A program made the position numbers and the translations under genes. Shown piece after piece: positions 18,219-27,997 of a stretch of 38,307 nucleotides of DNA (positions are counted from its first letter, which is position 1; each line of letters starts with the position of its first letter). Source of the DNA: Chara braunii (taxonomy: Eukaryota; Streptophyta; Charophyceae; Charales; Characeae); the NCBI GenBank assembly GCA_003427395.1, contig BFEA01000032.1, positions 1,253,817 to 1,292,123 of the forward strand. The letters are read 5' to 3'. The notes under the pieces are model-generated. The model did not search any database and had not been told where the DNA came from. It saw only the letters and a list, made by a program, of their open reading frames with translations.

Positions 18219-18640
18219 ATGTCTGGTTACTATCCGGCACTCACGGTAGCACTAGACGCCTTAGTTCCTTTTACCAGTGGAGGAGCCTTCCCCTACAAGA
18301 TAGAGCGCTGCATATCCCTGGAGGAGAAGTATGCCCCTGAGAAGGCGTATGTACTTGTAGTGAAGTTCCTCGACACTGGTGAATATGATATCCGGCCCTA
18401 TGTCCCTTTACTAAGGGAGAAGGGGACAAATCGTAATCTCTTTATAATAAGATCAGTAATGTAATTGATCAAGAAAGAAGAGAGTTAGAAAGAAAAGGAG
18501 CAAGAGTAGTTAGTAACATAGCACCGATTGTGCTTCATAGGATTCCCGAACCAATTTTGCCGGTAAGTTTTACCGACGGCAGAAACTGGGAACCAATTTT
18601 AAGCGCAATCGTAAGAGAGAAAAGGTTCAGGAAGAAATAA
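18219..18640 (+). pseudogene. Module 5 of repeated protein domain (copy A)
   Basis: ATG 18219: MSGYYPALTVALDALVPFTS, GGAFPYKIERCISLEEKY, AYVLVVKFLDTGEYDIRPYV. After a frameshift near 18440 it continues DQERRELERKGARVVSNIAP, then FTDGRNWEPILSAIVREKRF, TAA at 18638. The KVTW block is replaced by ARVVSNIAP. It directly precedes the capsid region, so the modules may be an N-terminal extension of Gag or a separate upstream protein. Confidence 0.6.
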
Positions 18641-18649
18641 GAGTTTAAC

Positions 18650-19306
18650 CAGTAAATCAAACAAGATAGTCAGGGGACCGGACGCAAGGCAGAACCTTGC
18701 TAGTTCCTCCGCAGGTGACGGAGAAGTGACCACTACCACTATTCTACAAGAAATGTTGAAAAGGATAGAGGTCATGAAGACCGGGATGGGCACTATGAAT
18801 GTTCGTCAAGACCTTCCAAGAGCTAAGGTACCTCCAGAAAACATACCCTGCTTTGATGAATCCAAAGTTAGGGAGTTTCTGGAGGATTATGATGTTTTCG
18901 GTATGAGCCACGGTTGGTCGGACAAACAGAAGTTGAAAGCTCTGCTAGCCATGTTGAGCCTAGGATGAGGGTTTCGGTGACAAAAACGACACAAAGACTG
19001 ACAACAGGGGTCGGGGTTAGACAAAAGATGATGAAAGAATATGCGAAGTATGACATTCCAACAACTATGCAAAATTTGTTGGAAGTGCGACGCTCTAAAT
19101 ATGCAACCTTTGATCAATTCCTAGAGGATTTTGAGCGAGTTGCACGGAGGGTACCCTTCCTAGATGAGGCTCAGAAGTGTCGTGCCCTGCTAACTAATTT
19201 TGCAGAAAATGAAAGAAAGAGTGTGGTAAGCCGCGCTGCTCATTATCCTCTGAAGTGGGACGAAGTAGTTGAGATGGTCCGTGAACTACCTTCGGTGTGA
19301 AACTGG
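18650..19306 (+). pseudogene. gag: gag capsid region (copy A), frameshifted
   Basis: Particle-forming part of Gag. It has a helical lead-in (TILQEMLKRIEVMKTGMGTM), then IPCFDESKVREFLEDYDVFG and MSHGWSDKQKLKALLAML, which resemble the start of Ty3-type capsid (F-x-G ... FL ... GW-x-D-x-QK). A one-base change near 18960 moves the frame to MRVSVTKTTQRL, RRSKYATFDQFLEDFERVAR, VPFLDEAQKCRALLTNFAE, HYPLKWDEVVEMVRELPSV and a TGA at 19298 (Ser codon in copy B). The same frame change exists in copy B (32700-32712). Confidence 0.72.
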
Positions 19307-19963
19307 AAGTGGTCTTTGGAACAGATGAAAGCAATCACTAGTACAAGAGAAGGAAATATTGAGGCAGCTAAGGGAGGAAACTTGAAGGCCGAAGAGATCC
19401 TTGGACTTCTTGTTAAGCTTGGTAGCTTCGGAAAGTTAACCCTTCCTGCCCCAACAACTCAAACACTTGTTGGAGCCGAAGAAGGAAAGGTAGAAAGAAA
19501 GAAGGAGAAGCAAAGGAAGAGAGTGAGAGTGAGAGCAAGAGTAGTGATGATGACGCTAGGCAAAGGAGAAAAGAGAGACAAAAGAAGAGGCATAACCGGG
19601 ATTGGAAGAAAGATAATAAGAGTCAAGATTGGCAAAGGAGAGATGACCCCTTCCGATGTTATTATTGTGACGAGGAAGGCCATACTGTAACTCGTTCCCC
19701 TTTACTAGAGAAGGAACTCGAAGAAGGGATTGTCAAGAAGAATGTCAATGGGCATGTCTGTGATGCCAATTGGAACACGATAGATTTCCGAGTCAAAGGA
19801 GGGATGCGAGCAGTTATCCTAGAACAGGCTAGGGCCAATAAGGATAAAAAGAAGAAGGCTAGAGTTAATGTTATCTGTTTTGATGGTATACTACCTCCAG
19901 AGATAGTGCCTCGAGATGACAATCCTGGAAGTCAAAGCCTGAATGTATCTCATATCAGCCAAA
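19307..19963 (+). pseudogene. gag nucleocapsid, duplicate unit 1 (copy A)
   Basis: RNA-binding part of Gag. It opens WSLEQMKAITSTREGN, then LKAEEILGLLVKLGSFGKL. A frameshift in the basic/acidic Glu-Ser-Asp-Arg-Lys run follows (frame reads RVRVRARV instead of ESESESS). The zinc knuckle at 19657-19698 reads CYYCDEEGHTVTRS, with the last Cys changed to Ser. Ends IDFRVKGGMRAVILEQ ... LNVSHISQK. A tandem duplicate follows directly with a period of 657 bp (219 codons); copy B has one unit only. Confidence 0.7.
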
Positions 19964-20893
19964 AAGTGGTCTCTAGAACAGATGAAAGCAATCACTAGTG
20001 CAAGAGAAGGAAATGTTGAGGCAGCTAAGGGAGGAAACTTGAAGGCCGAAGAGATGCTTGGTCTTCTTGTTAAGCTTGGTAGCTTCGAAAAGTTAACCTT
20101 TCCTGCCCCAGCAACTCAAGCACTTGTTGGAACCGAAGAAGGTAAGGTAGAAAGAAGGAAGGAGAAGCAAAAGGAAGAGAATGAGAGTGAGAGCGAGAGT
20201 AGTGACGATGATGCTAGGGGAAGGAGAAAAGAGAGACAAAAGAAGAAGCGTGACCGGGATTGGAAGAAAGATAATAAGAGCGGAGATTGACAAAGGAGAG
20301 ATGACCCCTTCCGATGTTATTATTGTGACGAGGAAGACCATATTATAACTCGATGTCGTTTACTAGAGAAGGAACTCAAAGAAGAGATTGTCAAGAAGAA
20401 TGCCAATGGGCACGTCTGTGATGCCAATTGGAACAAGATAGATTTCCGAGTCAAAGGAGGGATGCGAGCAGTTGTCATAGAACAGACTAGGGTCAATAAG
20501 GATAAAAAGAAGAAGGCTAGAGTTAATGTTATCACTTTTGATGGTATGCTACCTCCAGAGATAATGACTCGAGATGACAATCCTGGAAGTCAAAGCCTGA
20601 ATGTATCTCATATCAGTCAAAAAGAGGTCGAAGAGAAAAAGCGAGAGAAGGCTCAAAGAAAACTAGACCAGCTGATAAATGGGACCAAGGACCTAGTGAT
20701 GGAAGGGAAAGGAAAGGAAGCTGCTGGAAAGAAGAGATGGGTGGTCTTGAGATCCGAAGCGGAGGAAGGGATCTCGATAGACGAAGTAGTAAAGAAATTA
20801 CTCAAGGAGACCAAGATCACCCTATCCTGCAAAGAAGCAGTAGCCCGGAGCCCCGCCTGGTACCAAGATGAGGTTTGGTAACATGTCGTGTTG
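19964..20893 (+). pseudogene. gag nucleocapsid duplicate unit 2 and pre-protease linker (copy A)
   Basis: Second unit of the 657-bp duplication (to about 20620). The basic/acidic run is intact (ENESESESSDDDARGRRKER), and an intact knuckle at 20315-20356 reads CYYCDEEDHIITRC. One TGA lies at 20288. It continues EVEEKKREKAQRKLDQLING, and ISIDEVVKKLLKETKITLSC, a segment like the helical LEELL pre-protease region of Ty3/gypsy polyproteins. Relative to copy B, about 93 bp is missing near 20846 (B 33932-34024), which breaks the frame into the protease. Confidence 0.68.
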
Positions 20894-20897
20894 ATAC

Positions 20898-21212
20898 TTG
20901 AGTATCTCTGTGAATGACGTGAAGGTTAGAGCCCTAGTGGACTCTGGGGTTGAGATGATGCTTATGTCCTCGGCCACAATGAGATCGTGTGGGCTTGGGA
21001 TAGACAGGAAGACCAACCACCAACTCTCCAATATAGCCGGATTCTTACCATTGGAAGGGTTTATTGATGATCTGCCCATCCGGATTGGAACTTTACGGGC
21101 CAAGATCCTCTGTTTTGTGGTCCCCAACTTGGATCATGACTGTATTCTCGGAGTCCCTTTCCTACATCGAATGGAGGCTTGTGCATTCCTTGGCCATGAT
21201 GGGACAACCTGA
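20898..21212 (+). pseudogene. Retroviral-type aspartic protease (copy A)
   Basis: The frame has the active site ALVDSGVEMMLMS (Asp-Ser-Gly), a hydrophobic flap-like middle part (PIRIGTLRAKILCFVVPN), and the C-terminal motif CILGVPFLHR (ILG-x-x-FL), with normal domain spacing of about 85 residues between them. The first codon is TTG, since the domain is expected to be released from a polyprotein, not started on its own. The catalytic residues look intact, but the upstream frame is broken by the A-specific deletion. Copy B ends at the very start of this domain (34098). Confidence 0.75.
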
Positions 21213-21254
21213 CTTTCTCTCCAGGATCCTAACAATGGTCAAGAACAGGCTTTT

Positions 21255-21548
21255 GTGATAAGTGATATGCATCATCTTCGCCATCAGCGACATTTTAATT
21301 ATCTTAAGCGTGGAGAATCTGGCAAACTGATAGAGGAAGTGGGAGCAAAGCTAAAAGAAAGTGGAATAATAGATGAGAAGACGACGATTATAGTGAATGA
21401 TATTGGGAAGATGCTCAAGCTCTTGGATAAAGAAAAGGAGTTGGGTGACAAGAGGGAGATGGAAGGATTCAAGGATGCTGTGAGGGCAGCCAAAGCTGGG
21501 ACGATGCAGCTCACCTTCTCTGCGACTGGTCTTTTTTTAGGAAAATAG
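21255..21548 (+). pseudogene. Protease-RT linker fragment (copy A)
   Basis: The frame encodes ISDMHHLRHQRHFNYLKRGE, a Lys/Glu-rich helical stretch (DIGKMLKLLDKEKELGDKRE) and ends FSATGLFLGK-TAG. No catalytic motif. Its position between protease and RT and its charged composition fit a polyprotein linker. Further charged frame pieces (KKKYKHKGVKSN, EKDYNEALDKERKIIKKLRE) continue to 21660 with frame changes. Confidence 0.45.
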
Positions 21549-21660
21549 CCACCGGATCTAAGAAGAAGTATAAGCACAAGGGCGTTAAGTCGAATCCAGT
21601 GGCAGTTCTGATAGAGAAAGATTATAATGAGGCATTGGATAAGGAGAGAAAGATAATTAA

Positions 21661-23010
21661 AAAATTAAGAGAGGTTGCATTAAAAAGAGGGAGATTACCC
21701 CTAAGAGGTTCAAACTAAAGAAGGTAAGAGCCGATGACTTCCTTCTGCCGGCTGAGAGGGATTTTATATATGAATTATGTCAGAAGTACAGTGGTGCCTT
21801 TTCTTTTAATGATGAGGAGAGGGGACGACTGGACGTTGACATGATCAAGATGGTCAAGATCTTGAGCGTTCCTCACACACCTTGGAATGATAGACCCACA
21901 AAGTACGCTCAAAAGGAAGAAAAAGAGGTAATGGAGTACATAAACCAGAAGATCGCCTCCAACGTTGAGGAACCAATTGATAAAGCTTACGCCAATCACT
22001 GGTTTTGCTTTTGGAAGCCAGGTGGCGGCCTGCGCTGGATACAGAACTTGCAAAAGTTGAATTCGGTAACAGTTCGCGATGAGGGTAGTTTACCCAATGC
22101 GGATCTGTCGGCCGAGTCCTTTGTCGGAAGGAGCATCTACTCCCTAATAGACTTGTACTCTGGCTATGACCAATTTTCGATAGACCCTACTAGTCGACCT
22201 ATGACCGCCATGCATACACCTAGAGGCCTCATACAAATGTGTGTGGTGCCTCAAAGGTGGACGAATGGGGTCGCGGTCGTTCAGCGAGATATGCTGAAGG
22301 TCATGGAGGACATATGCCCAGAGGTTACGTTTCCATACATTGACGACAATCCAGTTGAAGGACTGAAGGAAAAGGACGAGACTTTAGTGGATAGTCGAGC
22401 CAGGCAGTTCGTATGGGAACACGCGCAGGGAGTGGCGAAAGTACTAGAAAGGTTGGCTAAATACAACCTAATAGCCAGCGGACCGAAATCATTGTTGTTC
22501 CAAAGGGAGGTAACGATTTTGGGTTTTAGGTGTTTCTTGGAAGAAAGGAGCCCTGATCCGAAGAAGGTGGATAAATTTCTGAACTGGCCTATGCCTCTCA
22601 AAAAGGTTCGGGAAGTAAGGAGCTTCCTAAGGGCCTGCAGCTTCTGCCGGATCTTCATCCCCGGGTTCGCCAAGATAGTCGAGCCTCTCAGAGAGATGGT
22701 GCGACAAGGGGCTAGCTTAGAGTGGTCTGACCAAAGAGAGAAGGTTGCGCGGACACTTCAAGATAAGTTAAGAGGTGGTGGGGTCGTACTGGGAGTACCT
22801 TACTTCAACGATGAAAGGGAGAGGCCCTTCATCATTGAAGCTGACGGTGGCCCAATAGCATTAGGGGGAGTGTTCGTGCAACAAGATGAGGATGGTAAAG
22901 AAAGGCCACTTAGATTTGAAAGTCGCACCCTTAATTCGGTCAAAAGAGGCTATATTCAGTTCAGGAACGAGCTTCTGACAATCCTGCACGAAGGTTTTGA
23001 AGTCGACTAA
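21661..23010 (+). CDS. Ty3/gypsy reverse transcriptase with truncated RNase H (copy A)
   Basis: Longest clean frame in the window; open from 21661, first ATG at 21841 (389 codons from there), so it is part of a polyprotein. Numbering from that ATG: template-grip segment NHWFCFWKPGGGLRWIQNL (52-70), first catalytic Asp in SLIDLYSGYDQ (D104), RPMTAMHTPRG, VPQRWTNGVAVVQRDM (where many relatives have PFGLTNA), catalytic YIDD (166-169), thumb KSLLFQREVTILGF and FLRACSFCRIFIPGF. RNase H starts FIIEADGGPIALGGV (D335) and includes the Glu of FRNELLTILH (E377). It then stops as GFEVD-TAA. The third RNase H Asp and all of integrase are absent. Distinct lineage from the minus-strand RT at 1525-2577. Confidence 0.88.
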   Translation, partial: KIKRGCIKKREITPKRFKLKKVRADDFLLPAERDFIYELCQKYSGAFSFNDEERGRLDVDMIKMVKILSVPHTPWNDRPTKYAQKEEKEVMEYINQKIASNVEEPIDKAYANHWFCFWKPGGGLRWIQNLQKLNSVTVRDEGSLPNADLSAESFVGRSIYSLIDLYSGYDQFSIDPTSRPMTAMHTPRGLIQMCVVPQRWTNGVAVVQRDMLKVMEDICPEVTFPYIDDNPVEGLKEKDETLVDSRARQFVWEHAQGVAKVLERLAKYNLIASGPKSLLFQREVTILGFRCFLEERSPDPKKVDKFLNWPMPLKKVREVRSFLRACSFCRIFIPGFAKIVEPLREMVRQGASLEWSDQREKVARTLQDKLRGGGVVLGVPYFNDERERPFIIEADGGPIALGGVFVQQDEDGKERPLRFESRTLNSVKRGYIQFRNELLTILHEGFEVD

Positions 23011-23900
23011 AGAGCCTCCGCGCTATGGGCCTGCACTCATCGGAGTGGGGGCTTCATGAGAGGCTGTGAGGCTCCCCGTGAGCTATTCTGAGCAAGGGCT
23101 CAGAAGGTGGTCGGACCGCCATGACTGGGAATCAGGACTGACTTTGCTCTGCTTGCCGGGTTGGGTCAGCGGAGGAGGCCACCGGGGCGAGCGGGGGCAC
23201 TCTCGGAAGGCCGAAAGGTAAGGTTCTGAGAGTGAGTGAGGAAGGGGTGTCGGCAAGGGTCTTTAGGAGAGATCCTTTTTCTCGTCCTTTTTTTTAGGCA
23301 TGACTTGACACCTGTTTTGCGGGTACCCTACAGCCAGACGAAGACAACGGGGTTTGGTATGACCCGACAGTGAGCAACACAGAGCCGGTAGACAAAAGGA
23401 AAGGGGTTCTGTATGATCACCCCTTATGAGGCAGCCTTCTGTCAAAATGACCTGGATGATCCTAGATACGATGATTGGTCCCATAGCCGCCCGTGGCTGA
23501 GATATCGATGAGGATTGTGTTGTACTGATGGGCAGTATGGATGAGATGGACTGATCCAATGGTGATGAGATGTGCAGGCCAGGACTGAGACTTGGACTGC
23601 TAGACTAGACCTAACGATGTGGTCAGGTCTAAGATTGAGGATTGATTATGATGATGCATGAGGCCAAACCTAATGAGAGGTTTGACGTAAGATAAAGGCT
23701 GATTCAGTGATGCAAGGAAACGGGATTGATAGTATGATTGGGCTGCATGAGCAGTCATGATACTTGCGTATGGTGACCGCACCACGCAAGTTTGATGAGG
23801 CTAATTCCTTCTTGATTTTGATGGTGGCTTGGACCAGTGGTCCATGGCACTCCATGCCTTATTGAGTGAGCACTCAAGCCCTAGCGGGCGAGCACCCTAA
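23011..23900. other. Unassigned stretch after truncated RNase H
   Basis: No convincing gene. Contains GATGAG/GATTGATGATG-rich sequence and a 13-mer GGGGTTTGGTATG (23349-23361) that recurs immediately before copy B (24656-24668), here followed by ACCCGACA. It may be foreign sequence that replaced the integrase and 3' end of copy A. Confidence 0.4.
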
Positions 23901-23916
23901 TGATTGGGGATATAGT

Positions 23917-24423
23917 TTATATAATGCCCCTATATATCAGATAGCATGTAAGGCCGCTTAACTCAAGTTGGCATATGAAGAACAGCGCAAGTACGAGGCA
24001 CAAGCGATTGTTGGGAGGCGCAACCTGGTGGGCAACAGGCGGTTCTGGTGCGCGTGGTAACGGCGGTGGCGCAGGGCGAGGCGGTTGCGGCAGGACGGTG
24101 AGCTGGCGAGGAGATGGTTGAGTAGAGGAAGAAGGGTGGTATGGTGAAGGGTATGATCGAGAGGGCGGATCGAAATGTGGAGGCGGAGAGCCGTAGCGCT
24201 GCTCGTATTTATACGCATAGTACATCATAGACCTAGGCGACGGCGTGCGCTCGCGCTGGTCCTCTGAGCGATAGCGCAAGCGCGTTCCTCCCCATCTCAC
24301 CTCCTCCTCCTCCTCTTCGGATCTCTCCCCTTCGTACGTCAGATCGATCGGTCGATCAGCCGCCTTCCCCTTTCGACCTCCTCTCCTATGTCCAGCGCCC
24401 GAGCCTCACGTCTTTAGCGCCAT
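23917..24423 (-). pseudogene. N-terminal gag fragment, minus strand
   Basis: Minus-strand ATG at 24423-24421 (MALKT), an in-frame TGA at 24408-24406, then a long open frame: GSGAGHRRGGRKGKAADRP, a poly-Glu run, VRWGGTRLRYRSEDQRERTP, MMYYAYKYEQRYGSPPP, followed by Pro/Ser/Tyr-rich sequence to about 24010. This composition (basic, then Pro-rich and Tyr-rich) resembles retrotransposon Gag N-termini. The last 35 residues look like unrelated sequence, so the gene is truncated there. One nonsense change, consistent with CGA to TGA. It lies about 200 bp downstream of a TATA box on the same strand. Confidence 0.45.
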
Positions 24424-24616
24424 GGCAAATCTGATTATCTGCGCAATGATAAGCGCTTCGCGACGATAAGCATTGCGCGATAGTTAGCGCTAGTGCGATA
24501 AGAACGCAAGCAAGTCGAGAGCGATGAAGGTAGCGGTAATAGCAAGATCGTAATAGCGCCGCACACTTGACGATATGAGTTAGAGTGTGAATAGCGAGAA
24601 TGAATAAGCTATTAGG

Positions 24617-24624
24617 CCTTTATA
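24617..24624 (-). promoter_or_regulatory. TATA box for minus-strand gag fragment
   Basis: On the minus strand TATAAAGG lies within GGCCACTATAAAGGCC, again flanked by GGCC inverted words, and precedes the minus-strand gag ATG by about 195 bp. It is likely the remaining end of an LTR promoter. The transcribed leader is rich in GCGCTA/TAGCGC-like words (24440-24510). Confidence 0.5.
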
Positions 24625-25038
24625 GTGGCCTGAACCTGGCGAGGACGCCAGGAATGGGGTTTGGTATGGTTGTCGGAAAATGATGCGGCACAGCAGCGGA
24701 AATTGACTCACCACGGTCAACTTCCGCGATGCGCCAAAATTGCGTCCGCGGTCATGGTCAAACTGGACCCTAGTACTTCGGTTAGACATCCCTTGGGGCA
24801 AAATCATTGGAAAGACGGCGAGGTGGTACGGTCCGCCAGAGACCTAACCGTCCCCATTGGACTGGACCGACTCGACCCCAATGAGTCAATTAGTGGAGTC
24901 CGGTTCAAACGGCACCTAAAACGGACCATGGGTTAGTGAGATATTCAAGTTTGACCGGTTGGGACCGGACCGACACGACTGCGTAACTCGGCCAGGAAAG
25001 GAACAGCCCTAAGTAGCCATATAGATGAACAGCCAGGC

Positions 25039-25345
25039 CCGAATAATTAAAATAGGGTCATGTGTTATTTTTAGCACGCGACTGACTATCCGTTTCCCAA
25101 AGTCGGGCCTATGCCAGTCCCGTTCTAAAAATAACACAGCCCCACACTATTTTTAGCGTGCGACTGACTGTTCATCTACCGGAAACTGGGCCTGTGCCAG
25201 TCCCATTCTAAAAATAACACAGCCCCACGCTATTTTTAGCGTGGGACTGACAATTCATCTACCGAGAACTGGGCCTGCGCCAGTCCCGTTCTAAGAATAG
25301 GACTGACTGTTCGTATCCCGAGGTCGGGACTGCTGCTATTTTTAG
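25039..25345 (+). repeat. Hairpin tandem repeat, copy B
   Basis: Counterpart of 10567-10870. Stems include CACGCTATTTTTAGCGTG (25226 region) and a unit with one mismatch, CACACTATTTTTAGCGTG (25143 region). No assembly gap here, which confirms that the unit boundary at the NNN in copy A is plausible. Confidence 0.72.
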
Positions 25346-25423
25346 CACAGGCCCGGTCTAGAGTTTGACCACAGCCCCGACCTTGGGACTGCAGCACTCA
25401 GCCCCGATCACCTGGCCTCTCCA

Positions 25424-25430
25424 TTATAAA
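25424..25430 (+). promoter_or_regulatory. TATA box of copy B
   Basis: TATAAAA between GGCCTCTC and GAGAGGCC, identical to copy A. Conservation of both arms suggests that the palindrome matters or that the copies are young. Confidence 0.58.
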
Positions 25431-25904
25431 AGAGAGGCCACGTCACCCAAAAAGACAGACGACACAAGGGAGATCATAACCCTTACTTGCGGGAGCGCGG
25501 CAGTGCTGGCAGAACGGCAAGAGAAGGAGCGAAATGCACAAGAAGCAGTGACGTGCCATCTGAGACGCAAGAAGAGGCAGGAGCTATGGTCAAGAGAGGG
25601 TCAAATCGAGGCAAGTAAGGGCAGAGGTAAGGAAAGGGAGGAGTAAGGTTGGCAGGGGAAAATGTCTTGGGAGTTCGCCTAGTCACCTATCTCCTGCAGT
25701 TTTCTGCCCCTCACCTTCTCTTTCTCTCTCCCTTTCTTTTCCTCTTTTTCCTCTATTTATCTCAGTTACCTCCTTCTCGTTCACTTACCTCTCATGGGTT
25801 ATGGTCACTCACTTTGACTCACATAGTTGATGGGCGTTCACGAGCCGTCGCCGTTCTTGCTCGCTATCATTGTCGTCTGAACTTTTGAACCCTTAGATGG
25901 CTAT

Positions 25905-26215
25905 GCATAATGCTGCAGCATGTATAAAGTCTGAGTATAGTATTGGACTGTGCATCCGCCCTTGCCAAACTTAAGGGCAGTATGCAAACTGAGTATTGGA
26001 CTGTGCATCCGCTCTTGCCATACTTAAGGGCTGTATGCAAACCGAGTATTGGACTGAGTATCCGACCTTGCCATACTTAAGGGTTATATGCAAACTGAGT
26101 ATTGGACTGAGTATCCGCCCTCGCCACACTTGAGGGCTATATGCAAACTGCGTATTGGACTGTGTATCCGCCCTCACTTCATCTAAGGGCTATACGAGAA
26201 CTGAGCATCGTGTTT
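25905..26215 (+). repeat. Minisatellite 2, copy B
   Basis: Same ~53-bp unit as 11425-11815 but about one to two units shorter; the second TGCTGCAGCATGTATAAAG copy present in A is missing. Confidence 0.7.
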
Positions 26216-26299
26216 GGACCATGTACCTGCCCATTCCATGCTTGAAGGCTATACCCTAAACTTGAGGGTCACATGATTGCATACGCTTAAGAGTAGCGT

Positions 26300-27045
26300 C
26301 TGAACTGTGCGTTTTGGCGCTCACCACTGATGAGTTCTTAGCAGTGCGCTCTGGCGCGCACCACTAATGAGTTCGGAACTGTGCGTTCTGGCACGCACCA
26401 TCGATGAGTTTGGAACTATGCGCCTTGGCGTGCACCACTGATGAGTTCGAAACTGTGCGCTCACCACTGATGAGTTCTGAGCAGTGCGCTCTAGCGTGCA
26501 CCACAGATGAGTTCGGAACTGTGCATTATGGCGCGCACCACTGATGAGTTCTGCGCTCTGGCTCGCACCACTGATGAGTTCGGAACTGTGCGTTATGGCA
26601 CGCACCATCGATGAGTTTGGAACTATGCGCCTTGGCGCGCATCACTGATGAGTTCGGAACTGTGGGTTCAAGCGCACACCACTGATGAGTTATGAGAAGT
26701 GCGCTTTGGCGCGCACCACTGATGAAATTCGGAACGGTGTGTTCTGGCTCGCACCACTGATGAGTTCAGTATTGTGTACTCTGGCGCGCACCGCTGATGA
26801 GTTCAGAACCGGGTATTCTGACGCGCACCACTGGTGAGTTCAGAACTGTGTACCCTGGCGTGCGCCGCTGATAAGTTCGGAACTGTGCTCTCTGGCACGC
26901 ACCATTGATGACAACTTTCTTTGAGTTCGGAACTGAGCACCCAGGCGCGCACTACAACTGACTTTGGAGACCGTGCGCCCTGACGCACACTGCAGATAAC
27001 TTTATCGAGTTTTGAGACTGTGCATTCGGGCGCACTTGGCGATTT
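26300..27045 (+). repeat. Minisatellite 3, copy B (covarying hairpin)
   Basis: Same ~37-bp unit as 11870-12625, with stem-loops such as GTGCGTTCTGGCACGCAC and ATGCGCCTTGGCGCGCAT. Individual units are scrambled relative to A (different order and spacing), showing turnover within the array. Confidence 0.7.
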
Positions 27046-27199
27046 CAGAACTGCATGCTCAGACGAGCATTGTGGATGATATTGTGGGGCCCACATTCTC
27101 ATGTCAAGATTTTGCCTTGTTTGAACTGAACCCGTATCGGATAACTTTACTCTGACCAGCGAACTTTGGGTACCAATAGCCTGCACCAGATACTGCAGT

Positions 27200-27515
27200 T
27201 TGAGCATGCGCGCCCAGATCAGATAATAATTTTCAGTGCGCGCCCGCGTGTGTCCAGACCAGATATTATTTTTTAAAGCGCGTGCCCGCGCGCGCCCAGA
27301 TCCGATAATTATTTTCAGTGCGCGCCCGCGTGCGCCCAGACCAGATATTATTTCTTAAGTGCTCACCCGTGTGCGCTCAGACCAGATATTATTTTCAGTG
27401 CGCGCCCCCGTGTGCCCAGACCAGATATTATTTTTTTAAGTGCGCGCCCGCGTGCGCTCAAACCATATATTATTTTTTTAAAGTGCGCGCCCAGGCCAGA
27501 TATTATATTGCGCAC
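27200..27515 (+). repeat. Minisatellite 4, copy B
   Basis: Counterpart of 12780-13088; GC-rich/AT-rich alternating units of about 41 bp (GCGCGCCCGCGTGCGCCCAG, ACCAGATATTATTTC). Confidence 0.68.
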
Positions 27516-27519
27516 CCAA

Positions 27520-27690
27520 GCCAGGCATTGCAGTTAGAGTGTGCGCCCATGCGCGCCCAAGCTTGGCATTGCAGTTAGAGTGCGCGCCCATGCCCGCCCA
27601 AACTTGGCATTGTAGTTAGAGTGCGCGCCCATGCGCGCCCAAGCTTGGCATTGCTGTTAGAGTTTGCGCCCATGTGCCCCAGGTTGAATT
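27520..27690 (+). repeat. Minisatellite 5, 4 copies in copy B
   Basis: GCATTG at 27525, 27566, 27607 and 27648, the same 41-bp period as copy A, but half the unit number. Confidence 0.82.
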
Positions 27691-27997
27691 TCGTTATTTG
27701 AGCGCGCGCCCATGTGCACTTGCGCTGGATATGTGTGCGCCCAGGCTGGATATTATCATTTGAGTGCATTAGAGTACGCGCCTATGTGCACCCAGGCTGG
27801 GAATTGTCATTTGAGTACACGCACACTCCCGTTGATTTATTTCCTTGCTGATCAGCAACACCTCATGCACGTGATATTTTCCCTCGCACAGGGAGCATTG
27901 GCAGTTCAGTCCCTGCACAAGTGATTTGGGTCAGTCCGGCCCCAGTACATTCAGCATCTATAACTGGTCACTGTTCATGAGATGTTTTACCGACCAG

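Larger units (their letters stand above)
15741..23010 (+). mobile_element. Internal region of copy A (module array, gag, protease, RT)
   Basis: Order: PBS-like site, about 0.25-kb leader, five module repeats (16001-18640), gag capsid, duplicated nucleocapsid, protease, linker, RT and the first part of RNase H. Homology to copy B covers 16118-20925. The element stops being recognisable after RNase H at 23010: no integrase, no polypurine tract and no 3' LTR of its own is certain. Stops and frameshifts occur in every gene except RT. Confidence 0.8.
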
